A stretch of 33,754 bases of DNA, from the NCBI GenBank assembly GCA_021203665.1, contig JAJQAT010000029.1, positions 1-33,754 on the forward strand. The letters run 5' to 3'. The DNA comes from Bacillota bacterium (lineage in GTDB: Bacteria > Bacillota > Clostridia > UBA1381). A program made the translations under genes and the position numbers. Shown here piece after piece: positions 9,282 to 16,002 of this stretch (its first letter is position 1; each line of letters starts with the position of its first letter). A model generated the notes under the pieces. That model saw nothing but the letters and a program-made list of their open reading frames with translations. It had not been told where the DNA came from and searched no databases.

Positions 9282-9944
9282 TTAAAAAACGCAGTATGTG
9301 TCCATATATTTCTTCATTTTCGCGAGCATATCCCCATATGAACCGTCCTGCTCCAGGTATTCGTAAATATCACGCACCGTTATTATCGCGTGTACGTTTA
9401 TTCCGAAATCCTCCATAACCTCCATTATAGTGGTCTTTTTCGGGTTTTGTCCGACCTCGCAGCGGTTTACGGAAATAAACATATCGTTTACCTTAACGTC
9501 CGCGGCGCTTTTCAAAATCGGCATGGTTTCGCGAATCGCGCTGCCCGCGGTTATTACGTCCTCGATTATGATAACCCTGTCGCCGTCCTGCGGCTTATAG
9601 CCGACAAGCGAGCCGCCCTCGCCGTGGTCCTTTTCTTCCTTTCTGTTGAAGAAATACGGCTTGTCCGTTTTATATTCGTTGTAGAGCGCCGCCGCGGCGG
9701 ATGTCACAAGCGGAATACCCTTGTACGCCGGACCGAACATACAGTCAAAATCCGCGCCGCAGCTTTCGTTTATAAGCTCCGCGTAGAATTTGCCGAGCGT
9801 CGCAATCTGTCTGCCCGTTTTGAAATTGCCCGTGTTTACGAAATACGGCGTGTTTCTGCCGCTCTTTGTCACAAAATCTCCGAAGCGCAGCACGTCGGAT
9901 TCCATCATAAACTCAATAAATTCCTTTTTCTTTTCCGTTATCAT
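9282..9944 (-). CDS. pyrE: orotate phosphoribosyltransferase
   Basis: Transfers the phosphoribosyl group of PRPP to orotate, giving OMP in pyrimidine synthesis. The 220-residue protein carries the PRPP-binding motif VIIIEDVITAGSA near residues 124-136. The catalytic flexible loop with RKEEKDHGEGG is at 101-111, and the substrate region GPAYKG at 71-76. The ribosome site (AGGGGGC) overlaps the TAG stop of the sigma-factor gene. It is unusual that pyrE is not with other pyr genes but between a sigma factor and an SLH protein. No pyr attenuator hairpin is visible in the short gap. The enzyme itself looks complete and functional. Confidence 0.95.
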   Translation of the reverse strand: MITEKKKEFIEFMMESDVLRFGDFVTKSGRNTPYFVNTGNFKTGRQIATLGKFYAELINESCGADFDCMFGPAYKGIPLVTSAAAALYNEYKTDKPYFFNRKEEKDHGEGGSLVGYKPQDGDRVIIIEDVITAGSAIRETMPILKSAADVKVNDMFISVNRCEVGQNPKKTTIMEVMEDFGINVHAIITVRDIYEYLEQDGSYGDMLAKMKKYMDTYCVF

Positions 9945-9955
9945 TGTTTTGCCCC

Positions 9956-10693
9956 CTAATCCTTAAAGTATAAATTTTTCAATTTTTTCAGTATTTTCTT
10001 TTCCATTCGCGACACCTGCATTTGAGAGGTGTTCATAATAACAGATATTTCCTTTTGACTCTTTTCATCGTAATATCTGTATTTGATGAACTCCCTTTCG
10101 CTTTCCGAAAGGTGCTTCATGCAAAAGCTTATGAAATCCCTGTCCTCAATCATGAGGTAATTCTTATCCTCGACTCCGACGACGTTTGAAAGAGACATCT
10201 CGCCGTCGGCATACGCCTCATATTCAAGGGATTTTATAAAGGACGCGTCGCCCAGCTCGTATATGCTCTCCAGAGTTTTCTCGGGAATGTTTAGTATTCG
10301 CGCGACCTCCTCGCGGGATATGCCCTCGGACATACGGCGGATTTTTTCCGCCTTGTAAAACACCTCGTAAAGCCGCCTCGGTATACGGATAAAATTACCC
10401 TTGTCGCGGAAATATTTTCGTATTTCTCCCATTACCGTGGGCGTGGCGAACGTGGCGAACTTAACGCCCTTGTCGGGGTCGAACCGCTCCACCGCGTATA
10501 ATATTCCCATGCACGCGACCTGATATATATCCTCGTATTCTACGCCTCTGTTCACAAACTTTCGCGAAAGTATTTCCGCGATATATATGTAAGAGGAAAC
10601 AATCTCATCGCGCAGACGCGTGTCCTTTGTTTCTCTGTAGCGTGAGAACATCTCATATTCACTTGTTATTATTTCGGGCTTGACAACTGCCAT
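9956..10693 (-). CDS. sigma-70 family RNA polymerase sigma factor (SigB/SigF/SigG group)
   Basis: Alternative sigma factor of 245 residues. Region 2 carries EYEDIYQVACMGILYAVERFD (about 52-72) and the -10 contacting segment KFATFATPTVMGEIRKYFRDK. Region 3 follows (EKIRRMSEGISREEVARIL), then the region 4 helix-turn-helix with LSESEREFIKYRYYDE and QKEISVIMNTSQMQVSRMEK. This order and length match the stress/sporulation group (SigB, SigF, SigG) rather than ECF factors. No anti-sigma or anti-anti-sigma gene (RsbW, SpoIIAA/AB-like) is next to it, which is unusual for SigB or SigF. GAGGAGGG precedes ATG. It follows a membrane protein gene by 18 nt; whether that protein regulates it is unknown. Confidence 0.9.
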   Translation of the reverse strand: MAVVKPEIITSEYEMFSRYRETKDTRLRDEIVSSYIYIAEILSRKFVNRGVEYEDIYQVACMGILYAVERFDPDKGVKFATFATPTVMGEIRKYFRDKGNFIRIPRRLYEVFYKAEKIRRMSEGISREEVARILNIPEKTLESIYELGDASFIKSLEYEAYADGEMSLSNVVGVEDKNYLMIEDRDFISFCMKHLSESEREFIKYRYYDEKSQKEISVIMNTSQMQVSRMEKKILKKLKNLYFKD

Positions 10694-10711
10694 TGTTACC
10701 CTCCTCGTGAT

Positions 10712-11371
10712 TTATTGTATAAGTATTTCCGCGATTTTAAGCGCGTCCTCATAGGACTGCACATCCTTTTCGCCGTCGCTGTAGTTTTGGCGTATCAGCA
10801 AATATAAATCGTCGCAATAGATGCTGTTTTCCTTTAAAACCGCGCTGTCCTTCAGATTTACGGCGTAGCCCTCGCCGTCCGAGCCGAGAAGTATTTCCGC
10901 GTCGGTATCCGCGGCGTAGACGTCGGTGTTTACAAAGGAGTCCGCGACGGATTCTCTTTGGAGATACAATGCCGCCTCAACCTCGTCCATCAGATAGATA
11001 TAGGTGTAATCATCCGTAAAGGAAAGGTCAAGCTTTGTCTGAATGGCGTAATCGTATTCCTCGTTGCCGGCGCCGTCCGAGAACATCATGGTTTGGAAAT
11101 AAACCGACTGCTTGCCGTTTCCGTCAATATCCGTTACGTATTGAGACAATATATCCCGGAGCTTTTCCGTTTCTGTTTCGGAATAGCTCATATGTCCCGC
11201 GTATACAACGGTCATATCGTATTTTTCGCGCGTGGCGCACTGCACAATCGTCACCGCCGCTACGATAACCGCAATCACGGTTATTATCGTGTGCCATTTA
11301 TAGTAATACCAAAAATAATCCCACCATTTCTTGGTAAATCTTTTCGGAACCTCTCCGTATTTCTCAGCCAT
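10712..11371 (-). CDS. single-pass membrane protein of unknown function
   Basis: A 219-residue protein with a short basic, aromatic cytoplasmic start (KKWWDYFWYYYKWHT, about 14-28) and one membrane helix at about 28-46. An extracytoplasmic domain of about 170 residues follows, rich in acidic and Tyr residues, ending in an EDALKIAEILIQ helix. The W-x-Y-YYYKWHT juxtamembrane pattern is common in clostridial membrane proteins of unknown role. An AAGGAGG site fixes ATG 11371; the longer frame upstream overlaps the promoter and is rejected. As first gene before a sigma factor it could be a membrane-bound sensor or anti-sigma partner. It has no recognisable anti-sigma domain, so this is only a suggestion from context. 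Confidence 0.75.
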   Translation of the reverse strand: MAEKYGEVPKRFTKKWWDYFWYYYKWHTIITVIAVIVAAVTIVQCATREKYDMTVVYAGHMSYSETETEKLRDILSQYVTDIDGNGKQSVYFQTMMFSDGAGNEEYDYAIQTKLDLSFTDDYTYIYLMDEVEAALYLQRESVADSFVNTDVYAADTDAEILLGSDGEGYAVNLKDSAVLKENSIYCDDLYLLIRQNYSDGEKDVQSYEDALKIAEILIQ

Positions 11372-11461
11372 ACAGACTCCTCCTTGCTTTAACAGAGACC
11401 CTCGCCCGCCGCCAAACCGCTCCGCCGCGGCGGCGAAATCGAATTTTATTGATATAAAGCT

Positions 11462-11490
11462 ATTATACCTCAAAGAGAGTAATCTGTCAA
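11462..11490 (-). promoter_or_regulatory. consensus sigma-A promoter of the membrane protein-sigma factor operon
   Basis: Exact TTGACA (11485-11490) and TATAAT (11462-11467) with a 17-nt spacer. The roughly 85-nt leader contains a GC-rich CCGCCGCGGCGG palindrome near 11430. Such a promoter predicts strong constitutive or repressed expression. Confidence 0.9.
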
Positions 11491-11529
11491 TTTTTAAAGC
11501 CAAAAAAAGATTGAACAGTCTGTAAACAA

Positions 11530-11558
11530 AAAGAGGACTATCGGCGATAATCCTCTTT
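11530..11558 (-). terminator. terminator of the small helical protein gene
   Basis: AAAGAGGA/TCCTCTTT outer stem with an inner TATC/GATA stem, followed on the minus strand by TTTTTGTTT. It lies directly after the gene at 11570. Confidence 0.85.
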
Positions 11559-11569
11559 GTGTGAAGCTG

Positions 11570-11950
11570 TTATATCGGTTCCTTTTCTATAATTCGCGGA
11601 TAATATTTTCTGGTTGAATGATATTTTTCCTGCTTTCTCACCGCGCCCAACAGCGCTCCGAGGCTGTTCAGCAGCTTTTTGTTTTCCTCGAGAAAATCCA
11701 TTATCGGCTCAAGCTCCTCCACCGCGTCCTTAAAAATTCGCCGCTGCTTTCTCGAATCGGCAAGGCGGGTTGCCAAACGCGCCCTGTCCTTGTATTTCAG
11801 CTCCTCCAGCTCTAAGCTGTGCAAAATATCCTGCGTTATTTTATCCTGTTTAATCATTTCCTCTTTCATATACGCGTATGAATATTTCGCGTCGGTTAAA
11901 AATTTTGTAAAATCCGAGATTGTTTCCGAAATCCTTTTTTCCTCATCCAT
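11570..11950 (-). CDS. small helical, charged protein of unknown function
   Basis: A 126-residue cytoplasmic protein, strongly charged and apparently all-helical. Residues 30-85 (EEMIKQDKITQDILHSLELEE and onward) have the spacing of a coiled coil, and a second helix around EELEPIMDFLEENKKLLNSLG is near 80-100. There is no membrane helix or recognised motif. ATG 11950 follows an AAGGAGGT site; the longer frame to 12010 runs through the promoter and is rejected. It is a single-gene unit, divergent from the alpha-galactosidase and closed by its own terminator. No function is proposed. Confidence 0.7.
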   Translation of the reverse strand: MDEEKRISETISDFTKFLTDAKYSYAYMKEEMIKQDKITQDILHSLELEELKYKDRARLATRLADSRKQRRIFKDAVEELEPIMDFLEENKKLLNSLGALLGAVRKQEKYHSTRKYYPRIIEKEPI

Positions 11951-12002
11951 TGCAAACCACCTCCTTATCGCTTGTTTTGTTAAATAAATTATAATATACT
12001 GC

Positions 12003-12065
12003 CTGTACAATAAACAGGACTATGTCGAAAAAACACTTTATTTACGGAATTATGTATGATACAAT
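12003..12065 (+). promoter_or_regulatory. divergent promoter region before the alpha-galactosidase
   Basis: TACAAT at 12060-12065 is a plausible -10 for the galactosidase, but the -35 is poor (TTTATT, 17 nt upstream). On the minus strand TATAAT near 11990 serves the small helical protein. The short inverted repeat CTGTACAATAAACAG near 12003-12017 lies between and could be an operator; evidence is weak. Confidence 0.35.
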
Positions 12066-12096
12066 GTAATTACTATTAAAAAGGAGATTATTTATT

Positions 12097-13353
12097 ATGA
12101 AAGCAGAGGCAAAAACACCGCCTATGGGTTGGAACAGCTGGGATTGCTACGGCGCGAGCGTCACCGAGGATGAGGTAAGGCGCAACGCGGAATACATGGC
12201 GAAAAATTTGAGGAAATACGGTTGGGAATATATCGTTGTTGATATACAATGGTTCGAACCGAACGCGTCCGGCGCGGATTATAACGCGGACGCCGAGCTT
12301 GTGACGGACGAATATTCAAGGCTTATGCCGGCGGTCAATCGTTTCCCGTCCGCCAGGGACGGAGCGGGCTTTAAACCGCTCGGTGATTATATACACAGTC
12401 TCGGCTTGAAATTCGGCATACATATTTTAAGAGGTATTCCGAAGCAGGCTGTAAGACAGAACGCGAAAATTCTCGGCTCGCCGCGCCGTGCGGCTCAAAT
12501 AGCGGATTTCGGCAGCGTATGCGGTTGGAACGGCGATATGTGCGGAGTGGATATGTCCCGCGGCGGCGCGCAGGAGTATTACAATTCGATTATATCCATG
12601 TACGCGGACTGGGGTGTGGACCTTTTAAAGGTGGACGATATAGCAAGACCGTATCACGCCGACGAAATAGAGGCGATACAAAAAGCCGTTGAAAACACGG
12701 GAAGAAATATTGTTCTTTCGCTTTCTCCGGGAGATGCGCCGCTTAAGGAGGCGGAGCATTTATCCAAATACGCCAATATGTGGAGAATGACGGACGATTT
12801 TTGGGACGGCTGGGAGCAGCTGCGGAAGATGTTTGATTACTGCCGCGATTGGTTCCCGTATGTGCGCCGAGGCAGCTGGCCCGACTGCGATATGCTGCCG
12901 CTCGGCAGGATAGGTATACGCTCGCACGGCGGCGACAGAATGACGCGCTTTACCCGTGATGAGCAAAGGCTTTTGATGTCGCTTTGGAGCATTTTCCGCT
13001 CGCCGCTCATGTTCGGCGGCGATATGACCTATAATGATGAGTTTACTCTTTCGCTTATGCAGAACGAGGAAATTATTCGTATAAATCAGCGCTCGCACGC
13101 GGGCAGAGAAGTTTACAGAAGGGGCGGTGAAATTGTTTGGGCGGCAAACGGAGATGACGGCGAGTATTATCTCGCCCTGTTCAATATCGGCGAAAAGGAG
13201 ATAACCGCCGCGGCGCCGCTTTCATTTGTCGGAATAGAAAAAGAGGTGTCGGCAACGGAGCTGTGGACAGGCGGTGCCGCAGAGATAGTGAATAATGAAA
13301 TAATATCCTCCGTGCCGCCTCACGGAGTAAGGCTGTATAAAATAGTGGAATAA
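12097..13353 (+). CDS. alpha-galactosidase, glycoside hydrolase family 27
   Basis: Cytoplasmic retaining glycosidase expected to release terminal alpha-galactose. The 418 residues open with PPMGWNSWDCYG (8-19), the signature of the GH27 barrel. The nucleophile Asp lies in LLKVDD (D180). The acid/base is in WRMTDDFWD (D233 or D234). The barrel continues to about 335, and the C-terminal beta-sandwich ends in SSVPPHGVRLYKI. There is no signal peptide, so the substrate must be imported or made inside. GH27 also contains alpha-N-acetylgalactosaminidases and isomaltodextranases, so specificity is not certain. AAGGAG lies 10 nt before ATG. No sugar transporter or regulator is adjacent, which is unusual for a sugar-use gene. 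Confidence 0.9.
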   Translation: MKAEAKTPPMGWNSWDCYGASVTEDEVRRNAEYMAKNLRKYGWEYIVVDIQWFEPNASGADYNADAELVTDEYSRLMPAVNRFPSARDGAGFKPLGDYIHSLGLKFGIHILRGIPKQAVRQNAKILGSPRRAAQIADFGSVCGWNGDMCGVDMSRGGAQEYYNSIISMYADWGVDLLKVDDIARPYHADEIEAIQKAVENTGRNIVLSLSPGDAPLKEAEHLSKYANMWRMTDDFWDGWEQLRKMFDYCRDWFPYVRRGSWPDCDMLPLGRIGIRSHGGDRMTRFTRDEQRLLMSLWSIFRSPLMFGGDMTYNDEFTLSLMQNEEIIRINQRSHAGREVYRRGGEIVWAANGDDGEYYLALFNIGEKEITAAAPLSFVGIEKEVSATELWTGGAAEIVNNEIISSVPPHGVRLYKIVE

Positions 13354-13372
13354 AACCAAACCTTATGGTTAT

Positions 13373-13417
13373 TTCCTATTTTATCATATAAATTTTCGTA
13401 AAAATTCACGGCTGCCG
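13373..13417 (+). repeat. intergenic direct repeat A, copy 1
   Basis: About 45 bp beginning TTCCTATTTTATCATATAAA and ending CTGCCG. It recurs with few changes at 13627-13671. Not coding. Confidence 0.8.
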
Positions 13418-13540
13418 TAAAAACGGAGTACTTATTCGAAGACTATGCTATTTGTTCAGAAAACAAAAAGCCAGAATGATCGTAGCTGCAGGGGGTGAGG
13501 TTTGGAGAGGGGGGACGCAAGTCCCACCCTTTCCAAGAAA
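13418..13540. other. intergenic spacer between repeats, no gene
   Basis: No credible gene. It holds small hairpins, including GGGAC-GCAA-GTCCC at 13512-13525 and CTTTCC/GAAAGG just after. It is part of a composite non-coding element with the flanking repeats. Confidence 0.5.
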
Positions 13541-13582
13541 GGGGTTTTGATACTTTTGCCCCGACAAAAGTATGAATATTAT
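13541..13582 (+). repeat. intergenic repeat B, copy 1, with hairpin
   Basis: GGGGTTTTGATACTTTTGCC and onward, containing the 9-bp stem ATACTTTTG/CAAAAGTAT. It is nearly identical to 13679-13720. Confidence 0.8.
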
Positions 13583-13626
13583 AAATATAGAATAAATCAA
13601 AAAAAGAGGAAATGCCGGTATGACAC

Positions 13627-13671
13627 TTCCTATTTTATCATATAAATCTTTGTAAAAATTAACGTCTGCCG
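13627..13671 (+). repeat. intergenic direct repeat A, copy 2
   Basis: Second copy of the 45-bp repeat at 13373, differing mainly at AAATCTTTGT versus AAATTTTCGT and ACGTCTGCCG versus ACGGCTGCCG. Confidence 0.8.
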
Positions 13672-13678
13672 CAAGAGA

Positions 13679-13720
13679 GGGGTTTTGATACTTTTGCCCT
13701 GTCAAAAGTATGAATATTAT
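13679..13720 (+). repeat. intergenic repeat B, copy 2, abutting the PHP gene
   Basis: Second copy of the GGGGTTTTGATACTTTTG element. It ends at the stop codon of the PHP gene, so its hairpin (ATACTTTTG/CAAAAGTAT) forms the 3' end of that message. It lacks a clear U-tract, so it is not a typical terminator. Confidence 0.8.
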
Positions 13721-14358
13721 TATGGCAACGGAATATTTAAGCTTTGCAGCAGCTCGTTTGCTCTGCGTATTTGCTTTTTTCTGTATTCCGCGATAAAATG
13801 CGTGTCCGAGCCGACGCTTACCGGAATACCGCTTTCCTTTATGATGCGCTGTTTTTTCTCATTGGTTAGGAAATCGTAATAATATATGTAATTTCCGGAG
13901 GTGTTAAGCTCCCAAAAAATATCGTTGTCGCGCAGGGTTTTTATTATGTCAAGCCCGTACCGCTCACCCAATTTAAAAATATCGGTGTGGGCAAGACCCG
14001 CCTTGCATTTAAACAGTCTGCGCCATTCGAGAAATTCATAAAAATCCATAGCTCTTTCATCGTCAAGACTTTCAAACAGAACGTAATCGAATTGCTCGGT
14101 CGCTTTCGGCAGCGACTGCGGCGGCGCGGGACGCGTGCCTATCTCAAGACCGCACAAAACCTTTATTTTATCCGCGTATTTTACCTTGCAATGCTGAATA
14201 TACTCATAATAAAAAGAGAGGTTATCGCCTATGGTGAATTGATGGTCGGTTATGCCGATTACATCAATGCCGTGACGTATCGAATTTTCGATTATCTGCT
14301 CCGGCGTGTTTGAGCCGTCATAGCTGAATATGGTGTGATTGTGCAAATCCACATACAT
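13720..14358 (-). CDS. PHP-domain phosphoesterase
   Basis: A 212-residue cytoplasmic metal-dependent phosphoesterase of the PHP superfamily. Metal ligands are visible in order: HNH at 6-8 (DLHNHTIFSYDG), D38-H39 (GITDHQ), E72 (GLEIG), H124 (LAHTDIF) and D185-x-H187 (GSDTH). That is a full set, so it should be active. Relatives include histidinol phosphatase HisK and nucleoside-phosphate hydrolases. No histidine genes are nearby and the sequence does not settle the substrate. ATG is preceded by AAGGAGG at 9 nt. It is monocistronic, with its own promoter, divergent from the LOG gene. Confidence 0.88.
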   Translation of the reverse strand: MYVDLHNHTIFSYDGSNTPEQIIENSIRHGIDVIGITDHQFTIGDNLSFYYEYIQHCKVKYADKIKVLCGLEIGTRPAPPQSLPKATEQFDYVLFESLDDERAMDFYEFLEWRRLFKCKAGLAHTDIFKLGERYGLDIIKTLRDNDIFWELNTSGNYIYYYDFLTNEKKQRIIKESGIPVSVGSDTHFIAEYRKKQIRRANELLQSLNIPLP

Positions 14359-14390
14359 CGCGCGTGCCTCCTTTTTAAAAGTATATATGT

Positions 14391-14419
14391 ATTATAGCAC
14401 AAAAAACTCTGAAATTCAA
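14391..14419 (-). promoter_or_regulatory. sigma-A promoter of the PHP gene
   Basis: TTGAAT (14414-14419) and TATAAT (14391-14396) with a 17-nt spacer, about 32 nt upstream of ATG. Confidence 0.75.
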
Positions 14420-14438
14420 TCGCATAGAAGATAATTTA

Positions 14439-14467
14439 TTTACAAACAATATAAATTATGATAAAAT
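14439..14467 (+). promoter_or_regulatory. sigma-A promoter of the LOG-SGNH-lipoprotein operon
   Basis: TTTACA (14439-14444) and TAAAAT (14462-14467), 17-nt spacer, about 30 nt before the LOG start. It is back to back with the PHP promoter. Confidence 0.75.
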
Positions 14468-14497
14468 AACTAAAAAATATATTCGGAGGCAATATTT

Positions 14498-15097
14498 ATG
14501 GATATTTGTGTATTTGGCGCGTCAAGCAGTACAATCGATAAATCGTATATTGACCGGGTGGAAGCGCTCGGAAAAAAGATAGCCGAAAGAGGACACGGCT
14601 TGGTTTACGGAGCCGGAGCGTCGGGACTTATGGGCGCGGCGGCAAGAGGCGTTTATGAAAAGGGCGGAAAAATCATAGGCGTTGTGCCGGACTTTTTCGA
14701 GGACGAGGATATGGGCGTTGACGGCAGAATTTTCCAAAACTGTACCGAGCTTATCAAAACCGACACAATGCGCGAGAGAAAGCGCATTATGGAGGATATG
14801 GCGGACGCGTTTATTATCACTCCCGGCGGCATAGGAACCTTTGAGGAATTTTTTGAGGTGTTCACTCTGAAACAGCTTGAAAGACATAACAAGGCAATCG
14901 CCATTCTCAATCTTAACGGCTATTACGACGCGATGCTTAATATGCTTAATGTCGCGGTCGAGCAGAAATTTCTGCGCGAGGCTTGTCATCTTCTGTACAA
15001 GGTATTCGACGATGAGGACGAAATGCTTGATTATATAGAAAATTACAAGGAGCCTCAAATAAATATATTTGAAATGAAGAATATTGAAAAGGGCTGA
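14498..15097 (+). CDS. LOG family protein (TIGR00730 type)
   Basis: Rossmann-fold nucleotide-binding protein of the LOG/lysine-decarboxylase-like group, 199 residues. It shows VYGAGASGLMG at 37-46, MRERKRIMED at 91-100, and the signature PGGIGTFEE at 109-117 with the catalytic Glu. Characterised relatives are nucleoside-5'-monophosphate phosphoribohydrolases, including cytokinin-activating LOG enzymes and PpnN-like nucleotidases. That reaction releases a base from a nucleotide. GGAGG precedes ATG. It heads an operon with two extracytoplasmic proteins, a combination for which I know no explanation. The old label lysine decarboxylase is not supported. Confidence 0.92.
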   Translation: MDICVFGASSSTIDKSYIDRVEALGKKIAERGHGLVYGAGASGLMGAAARGVYEKGGKIIGVVPDFFEDEDMGVDGRIFQNCTELIKTDTMRERKRIMEDMADAFIITPGGIGTFEEFFEVFTLKQLERHNKAIAILNLNGYYDAMLNMLNVAVEQKFLREACHLLYKVFDDEDEMLDYIENYKEPQINIFEMKNIEKG

Positions 15098-15110
15098 TAA
15101 AGGAAACGCT

Positions 15111-15974
15111 ATGAAAAAATTTGTAACGATAACAGCTATTGTGCTTGTGATAGCCGTTTGCGATTTGGCGCTGACCTATAACGGCTTTATGGTAAACAGC
15201 GATTATTTCGTGAAAAATGATTTTGAGATAACGCGGAGCGCGCACTCCGAAAAAACCTGGGACAGGGTGTTTTTCGGAAACAGCGCCGTAAGCGCCGCGT
15301 ATATTGAGGGTCAAAACGGCGGAGGATATGTAAATCTCGGAATCGATGAGGGTACCGTTACGGATTTGCGGACAATGATAGACCGAAGATTTATAAATAT
15401 CGGCTCGGAGCTTTTGATAGGTCTGAGCGGTCAAACCCTTTACGACGGGATTGAAAGGAATACGGAATATATATGGTATAAAAAGCTGTATGAGCCGTAT
15501 GTGTATTTTGAGCGCGCCAGGCTTTTGCCCGCATTGAAGAGCGCGGCTGAAAGACTTCGCAAAAAGGAAGCTCCGCTTTTGGACGAATATATATCGCAGA
15601 GCAAAGCCGTATACCGCGGAGCTATGCCGCGGAGGGCGGCGGAGGCTGCCGCGGCGGAATACGCGGAAATATATTCGGATGTAACGGCGGAGAGCTTTGA
15701 GGAAAATATATCCGCTTTGGAGGATATAATCAAATACTGCAACGAAAATGATATTCGCGTCAGAGTGGTTTGGATGCCGTGGAACGGCGCGTTTGAAAAG
15801 CCGGAGGCGTTCGATGCGGCGCGCGCCGCGGCGGAAGAGGTGCTTGGCGAATACAATGTGGAAACATTGGATTTGGAAAACGCGTTTGAAAGCGGCGGCT
15901 TTTATGACGCGGAGCATCTTAATTATGATGTCGGCTCGCCGGAATTTACACAATTAATCGATGAATGGCAATAA
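15111..15974 (+). CDS. membrane-anchored SGNH/DltD-like protein
   Basis: A 287-residue protein with an uncleaved N-terminal anchor (about 4-23) and an extracytoplasmic domain. The pattern fits SGNH-type esterases or acyl-handling proteins such as DltD and AlgX. Block I is VFFGNSAVSAAY with Ser58. Block II is VNLGIDEG near 75-81, a third block LIGLSGQ near 102-108, and the C-terminal block YDAEHLN supplies D266 and H269. Sequence between is helical. ATG 15111 after AAAGGA is preferred over an upstream in-frame ATG at 15084, which lies inside the LOG gene. The next gene codes a deacetylase-like lipoprotein, so the pair may add and remove acetyl groups on a cell-surface glycan; that is inference. 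Confidence 0.65.
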   Translation: MKKFVTITAIVLVIAVCDLALTYNGFMVNSDYFVKNDFEITRSAHSEKTWDRVFFGNSAVSAAYIEGQNGGGYVNLGIDEGTVTDLRTMIDRRFINIGSELLIGLSGQTLYDGIERNTEYIWYKKLYEPYVYFERARLLPALKSAAERLRKKEAPLLDEYISQSKAVYRGAMPRRAAEAAAAEYAEIYSDVTAESFEENISALEDIIKYCNENDIRVRVVWMPWNGAFEKPEAFDAARAAAEEVLGEYNVETLDLENAFESGGFYDAEHLNYDVGSPEFTQLIDEWQ

Positions 15975-16002
15975 TTTATCAAGAATTATTAAGGAGAAAC
16001 CT

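Noticed and set aside
13448-13705. 85-aa minus-strand reading frame
   Set aside because: It is made of repeat elements A and B and hairpins, has no ribosome site and no protein-like composition.
13373-13720. CRISPR array
   Set aside because: Only two copies of each repeat, unequal spacing, and no cas genes in the window.
14946-15953. 335-aa minus-strand reading frame opposite the SGNH gene
   Set aside because: Shadow frame of GC-rich codons; the plus strand has ribosome sites, an operon context and family motifs.
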